Source: Candidatus Woesearchaeota archaeon
GTDB lineage: Archaea > Nanobdellota > Nanobdellia > Woesearchaeales > JABIAG01
Reading direction: 5' to 3'
Length of the DNA: 8,176 nt
Assembly (NCBI GenBank): GCA_019323235.1
Contig: JAHWHN010000117.1
Location: 1-8,176 of the forward strand
Position 1 is the stretch's first letter. Each line of letters opens with the position of its first letter. This document shows, one piece after another, positions 5,463 to 8,176 of this stretch. The notes under the pieces are model-generated. The model saw nothing but the letters and a program-made list of their open reading frames with translations. It had not been told where the DNA came from and did no database searches. A program made the translations under genes and the position numbers.

Positions 5463-6278
5463 TTATTTAACCTCTAAATAATCTTTTAAAGATTCTTCCC
5501 AATCTCTTAGTTTATTAGTTTTATTATTATTTAAAATACTAAAATTAGGTCTTTTAGCAACACAACTGAATTCTTCAGAAGTACAAGGTTCTATAATACA
5601 ATTAGAATTAGTTAATTCTTTTATTTTAATTGCAAATTCAAACCAAGAACAACTTTTATTGTTACTTAAATGATAAATTCCAAAATGAGATTTCTGCTCA
5701 ATTAAATTTAAAATTCCTTTTGTTAAATCCTTAGTATAGGTAGGGCAGCCAATTTGATCATAAACTACTTTTATTTTATTTTTTTCACTAAATAATTTAA
5801 TCATAGTGGATACAAAATTTTTACCATTTTTTCCGAAAAGCCATGATGTTCTTACAATGTAAAACTTCTCTAAATTATTTAAAATGAAATCTTCACCTAA
5901 TGATTTAGTTAATCCATAATAATTAATTGGATTTTTTTCATCATTTTCATCATAACTAGATTTTGTTCCGTCAAAAACATAATCTGTGCTGATTTGAATT
6001 AAAATAATATTTTTATTTTTACAATAATTTGTTAAATTTTCTACACCTTTTACATTGATAGAATAACTTTTTTCTTTTTCAGTTTCAGCTAAATCTACAT
6101 TTGTATAAGCAGCACAATTGATTATTATTTCAGGATTAACTTCATTAATTTTAGAAATATCTTTTGTTATATCAATATCTTCAAGATCCCAGTTTGTTGT
6201 TTCATAATTTAATTTATTACATTCCTTTACAACATCATGTCCCAACATTCCTTTTGAACCAATAATTAATATTTTCAT
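5463..6278 (-). CDS. rmlD: dTDP-4-dehydrorhamnose reductase RmlD
   Basis: The protein has 271 residues and belongs to the extended short-chain dehydrogenases. It catalyses the last step to dTDP-L-rhamnose, reduction of dTDP-4-keto-L-rhamnose with NAD(P)H. It shows the Rossmann motif G7-SKGMLG13, STDYVFDG at 97-104, catalytic Tyr121 and Lys125 in NYYGLTKSLGE, RTSWLFG at 143-149 and RPNFSIL near 243-249. The ATG at 6278 is chosen rather than the in-frame upstream codon at 6299. The protein then begins MKILIIGSKGMLG like its homologues, and the start overlaps the rmlB stop as ATGA, implying coupled translation. It is the last gene of the minus-strand operon. Confidence 0.95.
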   Translation of the reverse strand: MKILIIGSKGMLGHDVVKECNKLNYETTNWDLEDIDITKDISKINEVNPEIIINCAAYTNVDLAETEKEKSYSINVKGVENLTNYCKNKNIILIQISTDYVFDGTKSSYDENDEKNPINYYGLTKSLGEDFILNNLEKFYIVRTSWLFGKNGKNFVSTMIKLFSEKNKIKVVYDQIGCPTYTKDLTKGILNLIEQKSHFGIYHLSNNKSCSWFEFAIKIKELTNSNCIIEPCTSEEFSCVAKRPNFSILNNNKTNKLRDWEESLKDYLEVK

Positions 6279-7237
6279 TTTTTTAATGGTTTCCACCAAT
6301 TTTCATTATTTTTGTACCATTCAATTGTTTCTTTGATTCCTTTTTCGAAGGTGTATTTTGGTGACCATCCTAATTCTTTTTTTATTTTATTAAAATCTAT
6401 GGCATATCTGAAATCATGACCTTTTCTATCTTCAACATATTCAATCATTTCATTTCCAAAATCAAATTCTTCCAGAAGTATTTTGGTAATATTTAGATTT
6501 GTCATTTCAGAATTTCCGCCAATACAATATGTTTCTCCAATTTTTCCTTTATGTAGGATTAGATCTACTGCCTCATTGTGATCTTGAACATGTATCCAAT
6601 CTCTAATATTTAACCCATTTCCATATAATGGAACTTTTTTTTCTTCTATTAAATTTGTAATAAATAAAGGAATTAATTTTTCAGGAAATTGAAATGGTCC
6701 ATAATTATTTGAACAATTACTTATTGTGATTGGTAATTTATGAGTGTCAAAATAAGCTCTAACTAAGTGATCAGAACCTGCCTTTGAAGCAGAATATGGG
6801 GAATGAGGATTATAAGGCGTTTTTTCATTAAATTTCCCTTTTTTACCTAATGCACCAAAAACTTCGTCAGTTGAGATGTGGTGAAATCTTTTATTTCCAT
6901 TTCTCAGGGCAGAATCAAGTAATACATTAGTTCCTAGAACATTAGTTATTATAAAATTTTCAGAATTTTCTATGCTTTTATCAACATGAGATTCTGCCGC
7001 AAAATGAACTATGGTGTCACATTTTTTAACAACAGAATCAACTAATTCTTTATCACAAATATCTCCTAAAGTAAATTTATAATTAGGATTTTTTTCAATA
7101 GATCTTAGATTTTCTTTATTGCCAGAATAAGTTAATTTATCTAAATTAATTATTTCATAATTTGGATATTTATTAAGCATGTGAATTATGAAATTACTCC
7201 CTATAAATCCACATCCTCCTGTCACTAATATTTTCAT
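6275..7237 (-). CDS. rmlB: dTDP-glucose 4,6-dehydratase RmlB
   Basis: The product has 320 residues, normal for the family. It converts dTDP-D-glucose to dTDP-4-keto-6-deoxy-D-glucose using tightly bound NAD+. The Rossmann motif is G7-GCGFIG13. The dehydration pair Asp124-Glu125 stands in ISTDEVFG, and the catalytic Tyr148 and Lys152 lie in YSASKAGSDHLVRAY. NNYGPFQFPEKLIPLF at 177-192 and RDWIHVQDH at 212-220 are standard for RmlB, and DRKGHDFRYAID near 270-281 is the usual sugar-nucleotide segment. It starts one base after the rmlC stop and overlaps the rmlD start by four bases. No Shine-Dalgarno site is evident. Confidence 0.97.
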   Translation of the reverse strand: MKILVTGGCGFIGSNFIIHMLNKYPNYEIINLDKLTYSGNKENLRSIEKNPNYKFTLGDICDKELVDSVVKKCDTIVHFAAESHVDKSIENSENFIITNVLGTNVLLDSALRNGNKRFHHISTDEVFGALGKKGKFNEKTPYNPHSPYSASKAGSDHLVRAYFDTHKLPITISNCSNNYGPFQFPEKLIPLFITNLIEEKKVPLYGNGLNIRDWIHVQDHNEAVDLILHKGKIGETYCIGGNSEMTNLNITKILLEEFDFGNEMIEYVEDRKGHDFRYAIDFNKIKKELGWSPKYTFEKGIKETIEWYKNNENWWKPLKK

Positions 7238-7238
7238 T

Positions 7239-7781
7239 TTAAAAATAATTATCTGCTTTGTCTAATGTTGTATATGATAAATCTCTTTCATGAACAATTA
7301 AATTAAGTTCTGGTAGTAATATATTAAGAGCAGGATCATTATAAATAATTCCTCTCTCATGTTCAGGACTATATTCATTACTTGTTTTGTATATTACTTC
7401 ACTGTCTTCTAAAGCCAGAAAACCATGAGCAAAACCTTTTGGTACCCATAATAAGTTTTTATTATTTTCAGATAATTCAATAATAAGATATTTACCATAA
7501 GTTTTAGATTTTTTTCTTATGTCAACCACTATATCTAAGATATTTCCTTTTATCACTCTAACTAATTTTCCTTGTGCCTTGGGTTCTTTTTGATAATGTA
7601 AACCTCTTAGAACCCCTTTTTTTGAAAAAGAATGATTTTCTTGAATTAGTTCAGGAATTTCATATTTTTCAAAATCTGATTTTTTGTAACTTTCTAAAAA
7701 GAAACCTCTTTCATCGTGGAAAACTTTCGGAGTAATTAATATTATTTCAGGAATTTCTAATTTTTTAAATTCGAATGGCAT
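7239..7781 (-). CDS. rmlC: dTDP-4-dehydrorhamnose 3,5-epimerase RmlC
   Basis: This 180-residue cupin epimerises dTDP-4-keto-6-deoxyglucose at C3 and C5. Visible residues are FHDERGFFLESY at 21-32, the catalytic base His62 in RGLHYQ, GKLVRVIKGNILDIVVDIR at 71-89, WVPKGFAHGF at 112-121, Tyr131 in IYKTSNEY and Asp167 in HERD. The ATG at 7781 is preferred over a TTG at 7796. The N-terminus MPFEFKKLEIPEI is the common one for the family, and the TATA box at 7804-7811 is centred 26 bases before 7781 but only 11 before 7796. It is the first gene of the rmlCBD operon. No rmlA (glucose-1-phosphate thymidylyltransferase) is in the window. Confidence 0.95.
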   Translation of the reverse strand: MPFEFKKLEIPEIILITPKVFHDERGFFLESYKKSDFEKYEIPELIQENHSFSKKGVLRGLHYQKEPKAQGKLVRVIKGNILDIVVDIRKKSKTYGKYLIIELSENNKNLLWVPKGFAHGFLALEDSEVIYKTSNEYSPEHERGIIYNDPALNILLPELNLIVHERDLSYTTLDKADNYF

Positions 7782-7803
7782 AATTTTAAAATCCAATTAA
7801 TAA

Positions 7804-7811
7804 TTTATAAA
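7804..7811 (-). promoter_or_regulatory. TATA box of the rmlCBD operon
   Basis: TTTATAAA is centred about 26 bases upstream of the ATG at 7781, so the rml mRNA is probably leaderless. The box is identical to the one before the gene at 145-996 and fixes the rmlC start. It separates rmlC from the membrane-protein gene upstream on the same strand. Confidence 0.65.
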
Positions 7812-7827
7812 GATTTCTTATATTCTA

Positions 7828-8176
7828 TCATATCATTGTTATTAAAATAAGGTTTGTTAAAGTAATAACTAGGAAAATAATTGTTTCTAAAAAACTTCCA
7901 GTTCTGATAAAACCAGAAATTCTAATATTAATAAAAGGATGAACAAATAAAATTCCTTGTTTAGTTGTCATATCTATTAATATGTGGGACAAATAACCAA
8001 TCATAAAAGGGACAAATAAAGGATTTATATTAGATAGTATAATTAAGAAAATTATTGGAAAAATTGAATGAAAGAATCCTCTATGCTCAAATAACCATCC
8101 AATTGGCTTAAACCATTGTCCAACTTTAGATTTTGGATGATCAATATCTGGAGAAAAACTTCCAATTAAACACAAA
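7828..8176 (-). CDS. YdjM-like (DUF457) membrane-bound metal-dependent hydrolase, N-terminus outside window
   Basis: About 115 C-terminal residues are visible and the frame is still open at the window edge; the TTG at 8175 is probably not the start. Motifs of the YdjM/DUF457 family are present: PDIDHP (9-14 of the visible part), EHRGFFHS (30-37) and GYLSHILIDMTTKQG (60-74). Their conserved Asp and His residues are the likely metal ligands. Hydrophobic helices lie at about 38-59 and 95-115, so the protein sits in the membrane with the motifs near its surface. The family is annotated as a metal-dependent hydrolase, but its substrate is not established. It shares the strand of rmlCBD, but that operon has its own TATA box after it, so a functional link is not shown. 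Confidence 0.85.
   Translation of the reverse strand, partial: LCLIGSFSPDIDHPKSKVGQWFKPIGWLFEHRGFFHSIFPIIFLIILSNINPLFVPFMIGYLSHILIDMTTKQGILFVHPFINIRISGFIRTGSFLETIIFLVITLTNLILITMI

Noticed and set aside
5480..5494. Short palindrome AATCTTT-T-AAAGATT just after guaC, considered as a shared terminator
   Set aside because: It lies inside the rmlD coding sequence, is only weak AT pairing with almost no loop, and lacks a T-run after it.
7782..7796. TTG start for rmlC at 7796
   Set aside because: It would place the start only 11 bases from the TATA centre and add five residues not usual in the family.

Overview
The window is strongly AT-rich and looks like chromosomal DNA of a small-genome archaeon, perhaps of a DPANN group such as Woesearchaeota or Pacearchaeota; that lineage is inference. 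Three kinds of evidence point to Archaea. Four protein promoters and one RNA promoter carry TATA boxes, and three of the protein genes have the box centred 26-31 bases before the start codon, as in leaderless archaeal mRNAs. An apparent archaeal box C/D guide RNA lies between two genes. The first bases encode the tail of a PAN/Rpt-like AAA+ ATPase. Several other genes (nrdR, guaC, rml) belong to families better known from bacteria.

Layout: 1-99 (+) is the end of the AAA+ ATPase gene. 145-996 (-) is an unrecognised 283-residue protein. 997-1290 is a dense regulatory interval. On the minus strand it holds a complete candidate C/D sRNA unit (TATA, about 65 nt of RNA, T5 run) and then the promoter of the unknown gene. 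On the plus strand it holds the promoter of the nrd operon with two NrdR boxes 31 bases apart. 1291-4352 (+) is the anaerobic ribonucleotide reductase operon: nrdR, nrdD, a separate short frame carrying the NrdD glycyl-radical motif, and nrdG. 4393-5460 (+) is guaC (GMP reductase) with its own TATA box. It converges on a minus-strand rmlC-rmlB-rmlD operon (7781 down to 5463) for dTDP-L-rhamnose. 7828-8176 (-) is a YdjM/DUF457-type membrane protein cut by the window edge.

How the genes work together: NrdR should sense ATP/dATP through its ATP-cone and repress the operon at the two boxes. NrdG would install the glycyl radical on NrdD, which makes deoxynucleotides without oxygen. GuaC converts GMP to IMP and so adjusts purine pools next to the dNTP pathway. 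RmlC, RmlB and RmlD provide the last enzymes for an activated rhamnose used in surface glycans; RmlA is not here.

The two observations most worth checking are the break in nrdD, which puts the radical glycine in a 39-codon frame with its own strong Shine-Dalgarno site, and the C/D sRNA. In the sRNA, both kink-turn motifs show the same compensated base change, and one guide appears to match the A-loop of 23S rRNA.
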